Shown: positions 23,974 through 35,820 of the stretch, piece after piece
Numbering within the stretch: position 1 is the first letter of the stretch
How the letters are laid out: the number at the start of each line of letters is the position of its first letter
Source of the DNA: Gari tellinella
Lineage: Eukaryota > Mollusca > Bivalvia > Cardiida > Psammobiidae
DNA: 64,000 nt
Direction of reading: 5' to 3'
Assembly (NCBI GenBank): GCA_922989275.2
Contig: OV277866.1
Location: 36,473,246 to 36,537,245 of the forward strand
Made by a program: the position numbers and the translations under genes
The notes under the pieces: generated by a model
Seen by the model: only the letters and a program-made list of their open reading frames with translations
Told to the model about the DNA's origin: nothing
Databases searched by the model: none

Positions 23974-24520
23974 TAAACATTTGCAACCAGTGTATACCCT
24001 AATGAGACGCCTGCAATCAGCGTAGACCGTAATGAGACGCCTCTTTACACGGGATCGCATTAGGGTCTTCACTGATTGCCATTCAAATATGAAATGATCT
24101 GCTGTGTGTATAAATATGGCAAAGCCCTTGATTGATTCTTCAAGCATGCACAGAGAATTCATTGCACTATCCAGGCTTCTTTCTAAGATTAAAATTTACA
24201 GAAGGAACTTTGCGAAAAAGTGAGCAATGCGTTATGTCCAAAGTTTAAAAGACAATAAATACAATGTAAGAAAATGTAGAAAACAACGATTTAAATGTTT
24301 TGAAAAGCTTGACAATTAATATATTAAAACATGGATGACAAACAGTTCGGAGCCTGATTAAATTCTGATCTAGCTTTAATATGTTTGCAATGGAAATAAT
24401 AATTTCAACAGAAACGCGTTATTGAGATGGAATACAATGTTCTGGTCGGAATTTAGATAAGACGCCCTAACGTAGAGTTCAAGAATTGTTGTGACTTCAT
24501 TGAAGAACAGACGGTGTGCT

Positions 24521-24753
24521 GTGGAGAAAACGTTATTATTTCCCAATACATGCGTTTACGCTAAAAATCTTATTTCCAGCTCAAACAGTTTGTAGCCCGA
24601 TCATACGCCGGGTAACCCGGCGTCTGCTCAGGCTCCAAACTGTTTGCCACTCAGATAAACATGAAAAGTCAGAATTGTTAAAAAAATGTCCTTTTAGTGT
24701 TTTGCGTTTCGTTTGCGTTTAAACGGTAATGAATAACGTATTCTCAACTGTTT
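24521..24753. mobile_element. Family A element, degenerate
   Basis: GCTGTGGAGAAAACGTTATTATT to GAATAACGTATTCTCAACTGT, with module 1 (GATCATACGCCGGGTAACCC). The terminal TA dinucleotides are mutated. Confidence 0.7.
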
Positions 24754-26036
24754 ATGTTGAATATGTACGACAAAAACATTACTGAATTAAATCTTAAGTA
24801 TGTAAATACAGTATATGCCAGTAATTACGACAAGTCAAAACATATTATGTTTACATTGTTACAGGCAGGTCGTTGCTTAAAACAGTTTGAAAGAAAAGCT
24901 GAAAGCTCTTTTAGGAGCTTTCAGCTTTACGTCCAATCTGCTTTACGCTGACACGTATCTTTAACAGTATAGTTATTCTTTGTTTGAGTGTTTATCTGGA
25001 ATTCACAGTAACTGGTTAAGCTGTTAGATATTACAAATGATTATCAACAATCTAAGTGTTGTGTAAACACATGTCCATTTATTCAGTAGCATTTAATCGA
25101 CGTTAATCAGTCTGAACATGGATTAGTTTAATGTAATCCAACTGGTGTAATGACAACACAGATAGGCCTGCTTAGCTTTAATATAAAAACAATAAAACAG
25201 ATCCATGTAGTGGTGGGTCTTTGGAATATATCAACTCTTTCAACCCTAACGATGAGTATAATCGGCATTTACAAGCAGTGTTCCCAGGCAGAGTACACTT
25301 ATCTGATGTAAACAGTGTAAATCCTGATCTAATGTTTTTAATTTCGCAATACATTGCAGAAAACATCCCTAAATAGCTACAAATGGACTATACCTAATTC
25401 GAAACTGGAATTGTCCATTTAAAGTTCCAGGGATGAAGGGATGAATGAGTTACAAGTCTCAAATCTCCACCGAATCTTAAAATTTGATTTCTCATCTGAA
25501 TCGTTCTTTCGAGATGCAGATTCATTATTATTGGCATTTCAAATATTAAAATTCTTATATCAGATTTATTACAAGTACAGCTTTACCTTAAACACAAACT
25601 GCAATGAACTGACGAAAATAACAACTTTTCGACGATTCCTATACTTGTCATTTTGATTTAAGTGGCACACAATTTAGATCATGATCAGACGCCGGGTTAC
25701 CAAGTGTCTGATCTTACTTCAACCTGTTTGCAATGGGAACACTCGTAAACGTGTTTATTGGGAATAAGGTATTCTCCATTGTATACATTGAATAGTGTAA
25801 CTGATAGGGTTGATTTGTCGCATGATCTCTGCATGAACTGTTAATACTACCTAATGGTGGCTTATTGGTTTAGAGTTCCACAAGTTTATCTTATCAAAAG
25901 TCACATACCAAGTGTCGCATGATCGTCTTACTTGTGATAACCTAAGATAGGCGTCAACACAAACAGCTGAATATACATTATTCTTTCACAGTAAACGATT
26001 GTATGCTTTATAACATCGATTGTTTCCATTCCAAAC

Positions 26037-26105
26037 AGTTCTCTCTCTCTTTTCTCTCTCTCTCTCTCTCTCATTGTCTCTTTCTCCCACACACACTCTC
26101 TAACT
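26037..26105. repeat. CT-rich low-complexity tract
   Basis: CTCTCTCTCTTTTCTCTCTC and continuing. A second CT-rich tract lies at 26341-26431, so the two tracts flank the inverted-repeat element at 26150-26342, which has inserted into one long pyrimidine tract. Confidence 0.85.
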
Positions 26106-26149
26106 CGCATTAAGTCTGTCGCTCTATCTACAATGTACCTGTCCTTCTC

Positions 26150-26342
26150 CAGGGCTCCAGATAAGAGTAGTTTTTCAAAATCTAAAACCTTTATTTCTGC
26201 ATTAAACCTTATGGTGTCACTACTCATCAGAATCGTCTCTTCGAGACGATTCTAATGAGTAGTGACACCATAAGGTTTGGTGCTGAAATGATTGAGAAAA
26301 TGTTGAATTTGTTCAGAAAACTACCCCTTATCTGGAGCCCTG
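26150..26342. mobile_element. Family I element with 7-bp target duplication CCTTCTC
   Basis: CAGGGCTCCAGATAAGAGTA to CCCCTTATCTGGAGCCCTG, flanked by CCTTCTC on both sides. It interrupts a CT-rich tract. The central palindrome is near perfect, around GTCTCTTCGAGAC. Confidence 0.88.
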
Positions 26343-26616
26343 CCTTCTCATATACATCTCTGTCTGTATCTCTTTCTGTATAAGTATCTCTCTTTATTTT
26401 TCTCTATCTCTCTCTTCTTTTCTCTGTTGCTCCTGTCTAAGTATGTCCATAGAGCTGTTAATTCATGTACACTGGTTTTTAAACCTAACAGCGTTTCATG
26501 GTAAGAATAAGCTGATCCCTAAATAAAAGTTTTTCTCAAGTTACACATTCTATGTTGAACTTTGCGAATGTATGTTAATTTAAGGGATGATTTCAGAAAA
26601 AAAGTTTCAATTAAAT

Positions 26617-27030
26617 TAACATAAACATTACAGTCCTGGACCCTCTGCCGAGGGTCTACACGTAGAACTCCTTCAAACTGGACATGTGTGGGGACAACAA
26701 CAAATTCCGGTTTAGAGGCGTTTCCAGTTTAGATTGGTTTTAACCAATGATTTATATTAGCTATCGGTACACACGGTCTCTGGTTTTAACCCATTACTTA
26801 ATAGCTTGTTACTAGTATGGAACATAGCTGACCAAATAAAGCATGTCAACTGCTAGAATGATTAAACTATTTTCTTCGGTGTAGGAATAAATCAAAGACG
26901 TAAAAAGGCGTAGTAATGGTGTAATGGGTAAAACATAAAGAAGGGTTTGAAACGGGACCAAAGTTTTTATCCGGTTTAGAGAGAATTCCGGAATTTAGAG
27001 GTTCCGGTTTGGAGGGGTTTTATGTACTAG
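26617..27030. mobile_element. Long TIR element (CAGT..CCCTCT..CCGGTTTAGAGG) with nested family F remnant
   Basis: ACAACAAATTCCGGTTTAGA, GGCGTTTCCAGTTTAGA at the left and GGAATTTAGAGGTTCCGGTT, TGGAGGGG at the right. Between them ACCCATTACTTAATAGCTTG to TAATGGTGTAATGGGTAAAA (about 26789-26931) is a family F element without its module. It resembles 63259-63637. Confidence 0.6.
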
Positions 27031-28640
27031 TTTCCAGCATTAGAAAGGGTTAAGTCTGAAAATAAGGTCACTTTCTCTTTAAAACGTTATATATCAGTTT
27101 GCAGTAACTAGTCTTCATAAAACTTTCAGACCTCATTGAGAATACAACCATTCTGAATTTTGAATGTATTACATTTGATATATTGGACTCTCCAATTTAA
27201 TTAACTTATCTTTCGATTAATCAATAATACATTTTTTAAAAAACATCAACACACAACGTATGAATTGAAAATATAACAGAACTTGGTTAATAGTTTCCCT
27301 TCTCTACCCTCCCCATCTCTGCCTTGTTATTCGTTGTGTACGTAGGAGTTCACTTTTTGTGTCTTTCCAACATTATTTGCCTGACAGAATAGTGAATTGT
27401 TAAGCTGGTTTCATAATGTTTTCTACCTTCCCGTTTCAGATATTTAATGTATACGACAAACTGACCTAATCGTGAGCAAATATTACAAGACTCAGTATCT
27501 GAACTTTGTCTATATATTACTTGCAGTTTATTGGGAATCGTTATTGCCATTATAATGGTATTCTATAGCTATTTATAGCTCTCAGCAACCTTGATCAAGG
27601 ATAATATATGCAGGTTATGGAGGTGTGTATCGGACACACACATCAAGCGAACCAATCAAACGCCTCGTTACAAACAGCTGCATTGAGAAAATCAACATCT
27701 CTATCGAACACATTCCCCCAATTATTGGAAACTGCTGTCCACAACAAATCAATTATTCGCCTATTATTTATTGATATTGCAATACTATAAGCAAATATAA
27801 TTAAAAAACGGCCAGTACTTTAGTTCCAAAGTTAGCATTAATCATGTTTAAGCCGTAAGGAAAATATGAAGCACAAAATCTGACACTCATGAAATTCCAT
27901 TAAACCACACTATATAACAAAGTTTAACAGCTGATAGTAATATCTATTTAACTGACATGTTCAGTAAAAGAAATCCCTGTTCTATGTAGGTCACTGATAC
28001 AAAATGATTTCTCTGGGTCAGATTACACTGTACGCTTAAACATGCTTTCAAACGACTACCGGTAGCATGTCAGTTTATATACCAAACAAGTCAAAATTGT
28101 TACACATACCTTTTCATACTTGCTAAGTCTGTCTGGGGTAGTAGGCATGCCCAGTTTTGATGTTAAATCCACTCTTCAAACGCTAGAAATATATATCCGA
28201 ACTTAACCGTTCACAGCTGAGTATTATTTTCGTGTAGATATCTTAACTACTAGTGTTAGCTGTATTGCTTAAACCATGAGCGAGTCGAGAATATTTAGGT
28301 CAGCCTCGTTCTGAAATCATTGACGTTCAGCGCATTGCATCATCGGGAAAAATGTAAACAAAATATTTGGAACGCTTCCAGAGACTAGTTTGGAATATTG
28401 GAACTTTTTCTCTGAGATATACTGTCAACATTGTCAGGGAATAGAGAGTCTATTGGTTCAGTTCAATGGTCGCCAAGGGATCGCTTGTTGTTGAACCGGA
28501 TGAAGCCCTTTAACAGCCAGAACAACGTCTGCTGAAGAATTGTCGTCTGGTTTCTTTCTGTCAAATCTTACGTACAGTCTATCAAGTTTGAATAATTCTT
28601 TCAACCCTACAGCCTTCTGTAGAGAATACTGAGTACATAC
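27031..28640. other. Longest repeat-poor stretch of the left half, no gene recognised
   Basis: About 1.6 kb without any of the small element families. Short frames at 27350-27550 and 27608-27790 have no motif. It could hold regulatory or untranslated sequence, but nothing shows that. Confidence 0.45.
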
Positions 28641-28750
28641 GCAAACAGTGTAAACACTGATCAGAGGGCTCCTAAAGGAGCCCTCTGATCAGGGTCTATA
28701 CTGTTTGATATTTTCATTATAGGAGCCCTCTGACCAGGGTCTATTCTGTT
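28641..28750. repeat. Module 1 frame with GAGGGCTCC core, right arm duplicated
   Basis: GCAAACAGTGTAAACACTGA, TCAGAGGGCTCCTAAAGGAG, CCCTCTGATCAGGGTCTATA, CTGTTTGATATTTTCATTAT. The right arm with TGATATTTTCATT then repeats once more (28720-28760). Confidence 0.7.
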
Positions 28751-29047
28751 TGATATTTTCATTGGTGTTTGTTGTTAAACCAATAATGCAACATACTATA
28801 CTAGAATGCCTATACTAGAAGCGTCCAAAGGGGTAATAAATACCCACAAGAAGATATTTAAGGTTGAAACGGTTAAAGAAACTTCGATACGAGTGTCAGA
28901 CTGTTTGGAATTTTGATCAGACATCGATTTTCTCGGTGTCTGATCAGAATCCAAACTGTTTGAATACACAAATGAACTCACGGTATGGCAGAAAAGGAGT
29001 TTATTTACGCAGCATGTTCACTGTCAATGGCTATTTGACTGGCGTTA

Positions 29048-29257
29048 TTAACCCATTTATGCCCACGATCCCATATATGGGACACAGGCAAACAGTGAAG
29101 ACTCTGATCAGACGCCGCATTATGCGGCGTCTGATTAGAGTCTACACTGTTTGCCAGAGACATTTCAATATAAAACAAAATGAAAGGCATCACTTTGATA
29201 AAAATGGACTAATCCAATATAAAACATGGAATAATCCACTGGGCGCAAATGGGTTAA
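29048..29257. mobile_element. Family B element (TTAA-flanked, TIR CCCATTTATGCCCA)
   Basis: Starts TTAACCCATTTATGCCCA and ends TGGGCGCAAATGGGTTAA. Module 1 in the form CAAACAGTGAAGACTCTGAT..GATTAGAGTCTACACTGTTTG is at about 29086-29154. TTAA ends with CCC/GGG termini are the pattern of piggyBac-type elements. Confidence 0.85.
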
Positions 29258-29726
29258 ACAGTCTGGATCCAGATCAGTCGACGCGAAACACGGTGCCTAG
29301 TAACGATATAACTGCTAATCATTCATATCACTGCTTCTAGAATTCAAATAAGAAAGTTTTAAATTAGAAAAAGCAGACGAAAATTTTTACGAAGCGACAA
29401 AATGGCGGTGAAAGAGTTAACAGTTTGAAGAAAGGTCATATACATATATACATGTATGTTTAATGTATTCATGTTTTCATTTCAAAAGTAAACTGAGAGC
29501 AGCTTGACTTACAACTGCAAACAGTGAAGATCCAGATTAGAAACCGAATAATTGGTCGTTTGATAAGGCTCCAAACTGTTTGCCACTGAAATTGAAATGA
29601 ATTAGTTCAATCTACTCTTGCGAAAACACTTCATTTTCTATACGATTCTGTCATCACGATTTTGTTTAGAGAATTTAGATCGGAAAAAAAAAAAATTGTC
29701 GACACGCTTACAAACTGAAACCTATA

Positions 29727-29966
29727 ATAAGCCCATTTTCGCCCGGTGGATTCTTCCACGCCTAATTGAATAGTGGATTAGACCTTTTTTATATCTAGGC
29801 CAAAGGGTTGTCTGGCCTAAGGTTTCATTCTCGTTTTGTTTATGCTAAAATTCCTATCACCAAACAGTGTAGACTCTGATCAGACGCATCATAATTCAGC
29901 GTCTGATCAGAGTCTACACTGTTTGCCTATGTCCCTTTTATAGGACGCTAGGCATAATTTGGTTAA
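29727..29966. mobile_element. Family B element
   Basis: Left end ATAAGCCCATTTTCGCCCGG (TTAA mutated), right end GGCATAATTTGGTTAA. Module 1 (GTAGACTCTGATCAGACGCA and complement) at about 29861-29928. Confidence 0.75.
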
Positions 29967-30249
29967 TGTATATATTGTCTAGAAAAGTAGCATTAGCAAA
30001 AAGAGTATATATTCTGGTTAGACGCCGCTGTATGCGGCATCTCATCAGGGTCTACACTGTTCGATTTTCATATGAAATGATATGCAGTGTGGTGAAAAGA
30101 CACTGCAGTACCTTCAGATCATCCTTGTATATGTATAATGAAATCTTCCTGCAAGCATGTAGGGAGACTTCGTTGCAATATCTAAGCATAAATGTTGATT
30201 TTTTTTTGCAGTCTGCATCTGCTGATGATAATCACACAAGCAAACACAG

Positions 30250-30457
30250 TACAGTAAAACCTCTCTATTACAACCACTCAATGAAGCCTAATTGTTTATA
30301 TAAAAGACAAGTGACAGCTTAAAGCAAGGCGACAGTAAAACAGAAAGCTCCTTTAGGAGCTTTCTGTTTAACTGTCACCTTGCTTTAAGCAGTCACCTGT
30401 CATAAACATCTAATATTTTACACAAGTGAGTGGCTGTAGTATAGAGCTTTTACTGTA
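30250..30457. mobile_element. Family G element
   Basis: TACAGTAAAACCTCTCTATT, ACAACCACT to GAGTGGCTGTAGTATAGAGC, TTTTACTGTA. The centre is CTTAAAGCAAGGCGACAGTA and its complement, with AGAAAGCTCC..GGAGCTTTCT inside, a variant of module 2. Confidence 0.83.
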
Positions 30458-30710
30458 TATCAGATGTGAACGTCTCTTATGTGTTGTATATGCGTGGTCT
30501 TTGGGGATTATTGATATACGTGTCTGGTAATATGTATTGAGCTGAGGCCTCAGTATTTGGACACATGTAAACAATCAAAGAGTTAGGTCCTTGTAATGCA
30601 GCACGGTCGGTTACTAAGAAAATACAAAATAACAACTTTAAAATGAGATACAGTCATACAACGTTCTCATTTCCTTATATTAATGATTGTCGCTTTATAG
30701 GACATACATG

Positions 30711-30916
30711 TACACCCTCGCTATTACGACCACTAAAACGAAGGCTAATTGAGTGTATAATAGACAGGTGACAGCTTAAAGCATGGTGACAGTGAAACAG
30801 AAAGCTCCTAAAGGAGCTTTCTGTTTCACTGTCACCTTGCTTTAAGCGGTCACCTATCGTAAACACCCTAATAATTAACATAATTTAGTGGTCGTAATAG
30901 AGGGTTTTTTACTGTA
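30711..30916. mobile_element. Family G element
   Basis: TACACCCTCGCTATTACGAC, CACT to TTAGTGGTCGTAATAGAGGG, TTTTTTACTGTA. The central hairpin CTTAAAGCATGGTGACAGTG with GAAAGCTCCTAAAGGAGCTTTC inside is near perfect. Confidence 0.83.
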
Positions 30917-30924
30917 CATTAAAT

Positions 30925-31045
30925 TATATGTGTTTGTGTAAGCATATTTATTGTATTATGCCATGTTCTTTATATGTATGTAATTAGCCAAAGGCAAATT
31001 GTTGCCGATATGCTAATAAAACTGAAACTGAAACATTAAAAACAA
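30925..31045 (+). repeat. Possible retroelement 3' end
   Basis: TTAGCCAAAGGCAAATTGTT, GCCGATATGCTAATAAAACT, GAAACTGAAACATT: an AATAAA with a short GAAACT tandem tail, as at the 3' end of a LINE-type insertion. No coding sequence is attached. Confidence 0.35.
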
Positions 31046-31079
31046 GTATTTGATGTTATTAACACTTTCACCTGGATTA

Positions 31080-31310
31080 CTATTTGACTACTACCTTTAT
31101 TACTGTTATTGTTTCATTTTCATTATGATTATTATTACTATCATTTCTACAAATGTAATCATTATTACTACAACAACAACAAAAGCTTCTACTACTACTA
31201 CTTATATTACTACTACTACTACTACAGCTACAATTACTTATTCTACTTATACTACAACTACTACTTTTCTACTACTACAACAACTTCTACTACTACAACT
31301 ACTACTATAT

Positions 31311-31343
<33 letters not shown>

Positions 31344-31570
31344 TACAACTGCTACTATACTACTACTATTTCTACTACTACTACTTCTTCTACTACTACA
31401 ACTACTATTATACTACTACTTCTACCACTACTTCTTTTACTACTACTACAACTACTACTATACAACTACAACTACTACTAATACTACTACTATACTACTA
31501 CTACGTCTACTACTACTACTACTACAACTTCTACTATTACTACTTATAATAATAATAACACTAATGATAC
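31080..31570. repeat. Long TAC/ACT trinucleotide microsatellite
   Basis: About 490 bases of imperfect (TAC)n with CTT and ACA variants, pyrimidine-rich on the + strand at its start. It makes long Tyr/Thr/Leu open frames that are not genes. Confidence 0.95.
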
Positions 31571-31991
31571 TAATTATAATTATATTCCCTTTACATGTTT
31601 TATTATAATAATTATGTGTATATTCATGACTGAAGCGAATATAAGTGCTTGCTTGAAATTGAAATTTGTACGTTTGTATGTTAGCGACAGTTTTCAGGGT
31701 TTTGTACTACAAACTCAGAAATAATAGAATAGTGATTGATCGAAAAAATTAAGCGTCTATTTAACCTTTTCATATACAGAATATCGTAAGCTCAAAATTG
31801 TCGTCTGCAATTAATGCACATTAATATATTTGAAGTTCTGTCTAGAGAAATATTGATAAAATGCTAAACGAGTTTTGGGATTTTAATCAGACTGATCTGG
31901 ATCCAAGTTATTTGCAAAGTCGACTTATTTTGACTATGGCGGTTAAAGGACACAGTAATTAGCGAGTATGTACCTTATACATAATATAGAA

Positions 31992-32190
31992 TACAGTAAA
32001 AACTCGATTCTACGAACTCGCGTTACTTCGAACATACCCATATTTCAAAGTTAAAACGTGGCTAAGCCACGTTTTAACTTTGAAAAAGTGGGTATGTTCG
32101 ACTTAAACAATATCGACTTATCAAAATTAAACTTACGAAATACTGGAAAGATCGATTTAAGCGAGTTCGTAGTATCGAGTTTCGACTGTA
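31992..32190. mobile_element. Family L element (TIR ACAGTAAAAACTCGATTCTA)
   Basis: TACAGTAAAAACTCGATTCT, ACGAACTCG and its complement CGAGTTCGTAGTATCGAGTT, TCGACTGTA. The central palindrome is TTTCAAAGTTAAAACGTGGC, TAAGCCACGTTTTAACTTTGA. TA ends. Confidence 0.82.
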
Positions 32191-32309
32191 TATTATGCAT
32201 TAGCTCTTTACATGCAGTGTTATATATCCGTCTATTAACATTGTCGTTACTGTTACTGCTCTAAAAACATAGTTTTCTAAATTTCTTTTCAAAACAAGGA
32301 CAGAGTGTC

Positions 32310-32373
32310 AAACAGTTTGGAGCCTGATGAGACGCCGCGGTTCGTGGCGTCTCACCAGGATCCCAACTGTTTG
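32310..32373. repeat. Module 1 palindrome
   Basis: CAAACAGTTTGGAGCCTGAT, GAGACGCCGCGGTTCGTGGC, GTCTCACCAGGATCCCAACT, GTTTG. Moderately eroded. Confidence 0.7.
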
Positions 32374-32503
32374 TAAAGATAATTACTGTGGGACATATCA
32401 ACCGTTTGCATGGTAAGATTTAACCATAAGTTATGCTGTGAGATACCATGACGGTCGTGGAAACTTGGTTAAGTAAATACTGGTTTAATTTTCAAAACAC
32501 ACG

Positions 32504-33477
32504 TACAGTGGAGAATCTGTTATTCTTTCCCGTTTAAACGCAAACGTACGCAAACGCATAGCACTAAAACGTAGAAAAGTACAACTTTTGGACAATTCTG
32601 ATAATTCTTGTTTATCTTGGTGGTAAACAGTTTGGAGCCAGATCAGACGCCGGGTTAACCGGCGTCTGATCTGGCTCCAAACTGTTTGCACTCAATAGGG
32701 ACTATTTTAGTGAAATGCCTGGCTTAATCGAGGGAGTTACTCCCCTTGAAAAATAAGCCGATAGCGACTTTCCAGCAAGAAGCCATCAGTTTAGGTTACA
32801 TAGAATATATAACGAATTTTTTTTGTAACTGCAATAAAACCATTATTGTTCAAATCACAATATCCGCCCCGTTATGAGTTGAATGGTCTAAATCTACACT
32901 TTATGATGATATATTTTGTTGTAAGATAATATTTCATCTTCAACAGTATTTTTTTGATTATTTAAACAGTAAAGTGCTGCCTATATATTCTTATACGAAT
33001 ATGCAAAAAAGTGGGAGTGGTGTACCTTTCTTGGATCTTAAAAGCAATTTATTTATCAAAATCAAATATCCGCCCCGTTATGGGTAAATTGAGAAAACAT
33101 TGCTCTTTCTAATGATATAAATTTCAGAAAAATAGATTAGTGTCTTGTACAGTATTTTTTAAGTTGAATTACACTATATTTCATGATTTCAAGCTGTTAC
33201 ACTCGTTAATCCTACGGAAATTACCGACCATAGCATTATCATCGGGTGACCCCCTGGTGCGTTTAATTGCGCGGTATCATAAAACTGCCATGGGGAAGGA
33301 TATATTATCTGTCCTGTATTGAAATAAAGGGAGAAAACCACAATGCGTATTTCGGCTTCTTTACTAGGTCTTTAAGGGACGCAATCCAGTGATTTTGCTA
33401 AAAATAGTCCCTAATGGCAAATAATAGTTTTAGCGTAAACGCGCTTATTGGGAAAGAATAACAGATTCTCCACTGTA
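32504..33477. mobile_element. Family A element split by another transposon
   Basis: The left part 32504-32692 has the TIR and a full module 1. The right part 33414-33477 resumes at GGCAAATAATAGTTTTAGCG and ends in the TIR TTCTCCACTGTA. The 718 bp between them is a separate inverted-repeat element. Confidence 0.85.
32696..33413. mobile_element. Inverted-repeat element inserted in a family A copy
   Basis: Ends are TAGGGACTATTTTAG and CTAAAAATAGTCCCTA. Internally a stretch of about 100 bp is directly repeated (ATATCCGCCCCGTTATGAGT near 32868 and ATATCCGCCCCGTTATGGGT near 33066, each followed about 80 bp on by ACAGTATTTTTT). The ends are compatible with TA target use, but a clean target duplication is not seen. 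The 60-codon frame inside (33140-33322) is not recognised. Confidence 0.75.
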
Positions 33478-33511
33478 AGAAAGCCGTTTACAGTACAACC
33501 TTTTTGTCGGG

Positions 33512-33794
33512 TTTTAACCCATTTTCCCAAAATCTGTTTCTTGTTTAGGAGTCAGGTGACTATCAAAAGCTGGTTGAAAGTAAAGCAGATTGCGTTTTAA
33601 GGGGGTAGGTGCACCTTTGGAAAGTAATTACAAAATTCTTCAAACTTTGCATACAGACTGTAAAACTAGTTTCTATGATAACTAAGATATACATGTAGAA
33701 ATTAGTTATGGTGTATATTTAGGGGCAGTGAATTATTTAGGAGTTCGGTATACAAAAGGCTCAAAAGGCGTATTTACAGGGAAATCGGTTTTAG
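33512..33794. mobile_element. Family F element, module half lost
   Basis: TTTTAACCCATTTTCCCAAA to TTTACAGGGAAATCGGTTTTA. It keeps AAAGCTGGTTGAAAGTAAAG, CAGATTGCG but not the complementary arm. It abuts a half family A element. Confidence 0.62.
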
Positions 33795-33949
33795 GTAACC
33801 CGGCGTCTGATCAGGCTCCAAACTGTTTGTCATCAAGGTTAAAATCAACATTCAGAATTGTGAAAAAGTTGTATTTTTTACGTTTTATTGCGATGCGCTT
33901 GCGTTTCGTTTGCGTTGAAACGGGAAAGAATAACGTATTTTCCACTGTA
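33795..33949. mobile_element. Family A element, right half only
   Basis: Starts within module 1 (GGTAACCCGGCGTCTGATCA) and ends GAATAACGTATTTTCCACTGTA. The left half is replaced by the end of a family F element. Confidence 0.75.
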
Positions 33950-34479
33950 TGAATGAAACTTCAATTGGAAAATTCCAGTCTACAATCCAATCTAGTTTAT
34001 TTTTGACTTTCTAAGTTTGATTTTAACAGTAAACTTCAAAATTACAAACGGCATACCCTCCTGATCAGAGGACTGAATAATTTATGAGACAAATATTTTG
34101 AAATAAACAGTGAAGACCCAGTTCAGATGGCTACATGTAGTATAGAATCAGCGTTTGTATTGTTTGTCATTTTGCAATATATTTAAACTACACAGACAGC
34201 ATTCGAAATTGAATTGCCTATGTTAAATTTCAACGTTAAATGGTTTAAGAAATGGCTGTTAAAATAACTCTGCAAGCGACACATTTTTTCAAGGGTAAAC
34301 TGCCTACGTGCTAAGTGTTACATCAGATATCAGAACAAGTTCGAAAAAACAAAAACCCTGAATATTTGAAGAATAGGGGACAATTTATCAACTAATGTTT
34401 GATCGGCTAACTTTTAACTTGTGGCGAAGGCCAAACTAAAACACGATCGTTCGTATCAGTGCTTCAAACAGCCTTACTT

Positions 34480-34796
34480 ACAACACTTCCCTCCTTATAA
34501 CAACGCTTCCGCTGTTCCACAAACAAGACACTTATGGTTAACCTTTTCACTGCTGCAATATCGGCTGCTTAAATTTGTCGTTTCTCAAAGTCACATAATG
34601 GACATATTGACAGAAGAAAAATAATGACGAATAGCAAACAGCTTGAATCCAGACCAGACGCCGCGTTACGCGGCGTATGGTCTTGATTGAATCTATTTGC
34701 AAATGTAAGCCAATTTCTCTCCCTATACTAACTCTTTCCAAACCACGCACAGTCTTGTTTCTCCAACTGGTTGTTGTTGTAGAGAGGGACATTGTA
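34480..34796. mobile_element. Family D element
   Basis: CTTCCCTCCTTATAACAACG, GCAATATCGGCTGCTTAAAT, module 1 at about 34632-34700 (CAGACCAGACGCCGCGTTAC), then GTTGTTGTAGAGAGGGACAT, TGTA. The left end is damaged. Confidence 0.75.
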
Positions 34797-34877
34797 TTTG
34801 ACAACGAAAAGGTAGCTGTCAGCTTTACTGTAACTTGATGTTAGCAGTTCGACTATATAAAACATATTTAAACAACA

Positions 34878-35074
34878 TACAGTCGAACTTCGATATCTCG
34901 AACTCGGTTAAGTCGAACATACCCGTATTTCAAATTTAAAACGTGGCTGAGCCACATTTTAACTTTGAAATACAATTATGTTAGACCTAACCGAGCATGA
35001 TCTAATTTAGTTCAGATTTCACCATATCGGATAGTTCGAGTACAGCGAGTTCGAGATATCGAAGTTTAACGGTA
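34878..35074. mobile_element. Family L element
   Basis: TACAGTCGAACTTCGATATC to GATATCGAAGTTTAACGGTA, with a central AAAACGTGGCTGAGCCACAT palindrome. TA ends. Confidence 0.8.
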
Positions 35075-35587
35075 TGCTCTGAGTGGCCTTTGTGCGTTTG
35101 GGGATATGTTCTTCTTTATAATACAAAGTGAACTCTGCGAAAACGCGTTGACTTTATCGTATACATGTAACAATCTGAGCTATTCGGCGGATGGTCTGAC
35201 TTATAGAAACTATTTCTATAACGAACATGTAATTTTCTCAGTTTAAATGTTACTAAAGGTAATCAGGAAAATGCCATTGTTTTCAGATGTTTACAATACA
35301 AATATTATTTTTCAGCGTAAAAGGACGTGAAACTTATTGTTTTAGCTGCGTAACCATATTTTACTGGTGTAAATCATTGTTTTAACACAAACGCTTTCCA
35401 AATTGAAGCAAAAAAACACAAAAAAACAACAAACAAACAAAAACATACATAAACATAAATTGGTTTAGATCTTGCATTAACCGTTGTTTACCTAGTTTTT
35501 TTGTCGGTCAGTTGTTGTACAAACAGAATCAACCCAGGTCAGCTGCGTGTCCCGTACTTGACCTAGAGACCATACAGTAATTATTTA

Positions 35588-35820
35588 TTGGAGGACGTTA
35601 TTCTTTCCCAATAAACGCGTTTTACGCTAAAACAGTTATTTCCATTGCAAACCGTTCGGAGCCAGATCAGACGCCGGGTAACCCGGTGTCTGATCAGGCT
35701 TCAAACAGTTTGCCACTCAGATTAAAATGAATTGCAAGAAATATCTAAACACTGACATTTTCTACGTTTTAGTGCTATACGTTTGCGAGTCGTTTATGAA
35801 TAATGTCTTATCCACTATAC
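35588..35820. mobile_element. Family A element, degenerate
   Basis: GGAGGACGTTATTCTTTCCC, module 1 (GATCAGACGCCGGGTAACCC) and GAATAATGTCTTATCCACTATA. The outermost bases have drifted. Confidence 0.7.

Noticed and set aside
25928..26227. 99-codon minus frame rich in Arg and Glu
   Set aside because: It comes from the CT-rich tract and a family I element.
28864..29340. 158-codon frame
   Set aside because: It runs through two palindromic modules and a family B element. The text is the translation of the repeat (RRRIMRRLIRVYTVC).
31050..31549. Two open frames of 143 and 146 codons rich in Tyr, Thr and Leu
   Set aside because: They are only translations of the TAC/ACT microsatellite.
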